Positions 6,436-6,834 of a DNA stretch of 6,834 bases are shown piece after piece. Both the position numbers and the translations under genes were made by a program. Under the pieces are notes generated by a model that ran no database searches, was not told the DNA's origin, and saw only the letters and a list, made by a program, of their open reading frames with translations. Origin of the DNA: an uncultured Actinomyces sp. (lineage in GTDB: Bacteria; Actinomycetota; Actinomycetes; Actinomycetales; Actinomycetaceae); contig CALBAF010000075.1 in the NCBI GenBank assembly GCA_937926415.1, positions 1-6,834 on the forward strand, in the 5' to 3' direction. The first letter of the stretch is position 1. Each line of letters opens with the position of its first letter.

Positions 6436-6834
6436 TCAGTGGAGGCGGTTGTTGCCGTCCGGGTAGGCCGCTTGGACGCCGCTCACCGAGCGAATCACGT
6501 CGATCGATCCAGCGGGCACGCGCAGCGCATAGCCTCGCAGGGCATTGCGATACTCCCGCTCCACGGAGACGGAGGCTCCCGGGAAGGACGCGACCACGGC
6601 CTCGTTGATCGAGGCGAGGGTCGCCTCGCCGTCGGCGCTCTCCTCGAGCTGAACGATGACGACGACCGAGCTATCCGCGTCCTGGCCGGACTGCACGCTC
6701 GGTCCGCCCGGGCCATTCTTCGACGTCAGCGCCGTGTCGGGGTCGATCGTCGCCGAGGCCGTGGCTCGCGGCGCAGACTGGGCCGAGTCGCTGCCCGGGT
6801 TGGACTGCGGCTCGGGCGTCGACGTGGAGGCGGG
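6436..6834 (-). CDS. C-terminal part of a protein ending in an inhibitor-I9-like (protease propeptide) domain
   Basis: The minus-strand frame is open from the right edge to the TGA at 6438-6436, giving 132 residues; the start lies outside the window. The first 45 or so residues visible are a Ser/Thr/Pro/Ala-rich linker typical of exported actinobacterial proteins. The rest fits the order of the I9 propeptide fold: a strand (VVVIVQLEE), a helix (ATLASINEAVVASF), a strand pair (VSVEREYRNALRGYALRVP), a helix (GSIDVIRSVSGV) and a last strand (QAAYPDG). In S8 subtilisin-like proteases this domain is an intramolecular chaperone and inhibitor, and the catalytic domain follows it. Here the protein stops seven residues after the final strand and the terminator follows at once, so no protease domain exists downstream. 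It may be a stand-alone protease inhibitor/chaperone or the leftover head of a deleted protease. The GTG at 6696 in the same frame is internal, since the frame continues well beyond it. Domain assignment is by eye, without a profile search. Confidence 0.7.
   Translation of the reverse strand, partial: PASTSTPEPQSNPGSDSAQSAPRATASATIDPDTALTSKNGPGGPSVQSGQDADSSVVVIVQLEESADGEATLASINEAVVASFPGASVSVEREYRNALRGYALRVPAGSIDVIRSVSGVQAAYPDGNNRLH

Noticed and set aside
1..6834. CRISPR arrays, tRNA/rRNA genes, insertion sequences or phage genes
   Set aside because: No spaced direct repeats, cloverleaf structures, transposase motifs or terminal inverted repeats were seen on either strand.

Overview
The window is GC-rich DNA with tightly packed genes, short intergenic gaps and candidate leaderless starts. 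It carries an actinobacterial-type gene set, most consistent with Actinomycetaceae (Actinomyces/Schaalia-like). That placement is inferred from composition and protein style, not from a database search.

Layout, left to right. (1) Positions 1-180, minus strand: the first 60 codons of a prephenate dehydratase gene (pheA), with a -10 box seven bases before its ATG. (2) Positions 181-332: a short gap with the pheA promoter and a bulged hairpin that probably ends the operon to its right. (3) Positions 333-3278, minus strand: a two-gene operon of a DedA/VTT membrane protein followed, after a 3-base gap, by a 758-residue polytopic membrane protein of DUF6541/GT-C-like appearance. The ribosome binding site of the second gene lies in the last codons of dedA. 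(4) Positions 3279-3352: a 74-bp divergent promoter region. (5) Positions 3353-6367, plus strand: a 1004-residue multidomain membrane protein with a long acidic, Pro-rich cytosolic tail, an N-terminal membrane block, a degenerate kinase-like domain and a C-terminal flippase-like (LPG_synthase_TM / UPF0104 / TIGR00374-type) domain. (6) Positions 6368-6435: a strong long hairpin, probably a bidirectional terminator, between convergent genes. (7) Positions 6436-6834, minus strand: the C-terminal 132 residues of a protein that ends in an inhibitor-I9 (subtilisin propeptide)-like fold with no protease after it.

How the genes may work together (inference). DedA proteins are known to include undecaprenyl-phosphate recycling flippases. 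GT-C glycosyltransferases consume polyprenyl-phosphate sugars outside the membrane and release the lipid phosphate there. LPG_synthase_TM-type proteins are linked to lipid or lipid-carrier translocation. A translationally coupled dedA-GT-C-like pair, divergent from a pseudokinase-flippase fusion, therefore looks like a small envelope module for lipid-linked sugar use and carrier recycling. pheA is probably an independent neighbour. The I9-like protein is separated by the terminator.
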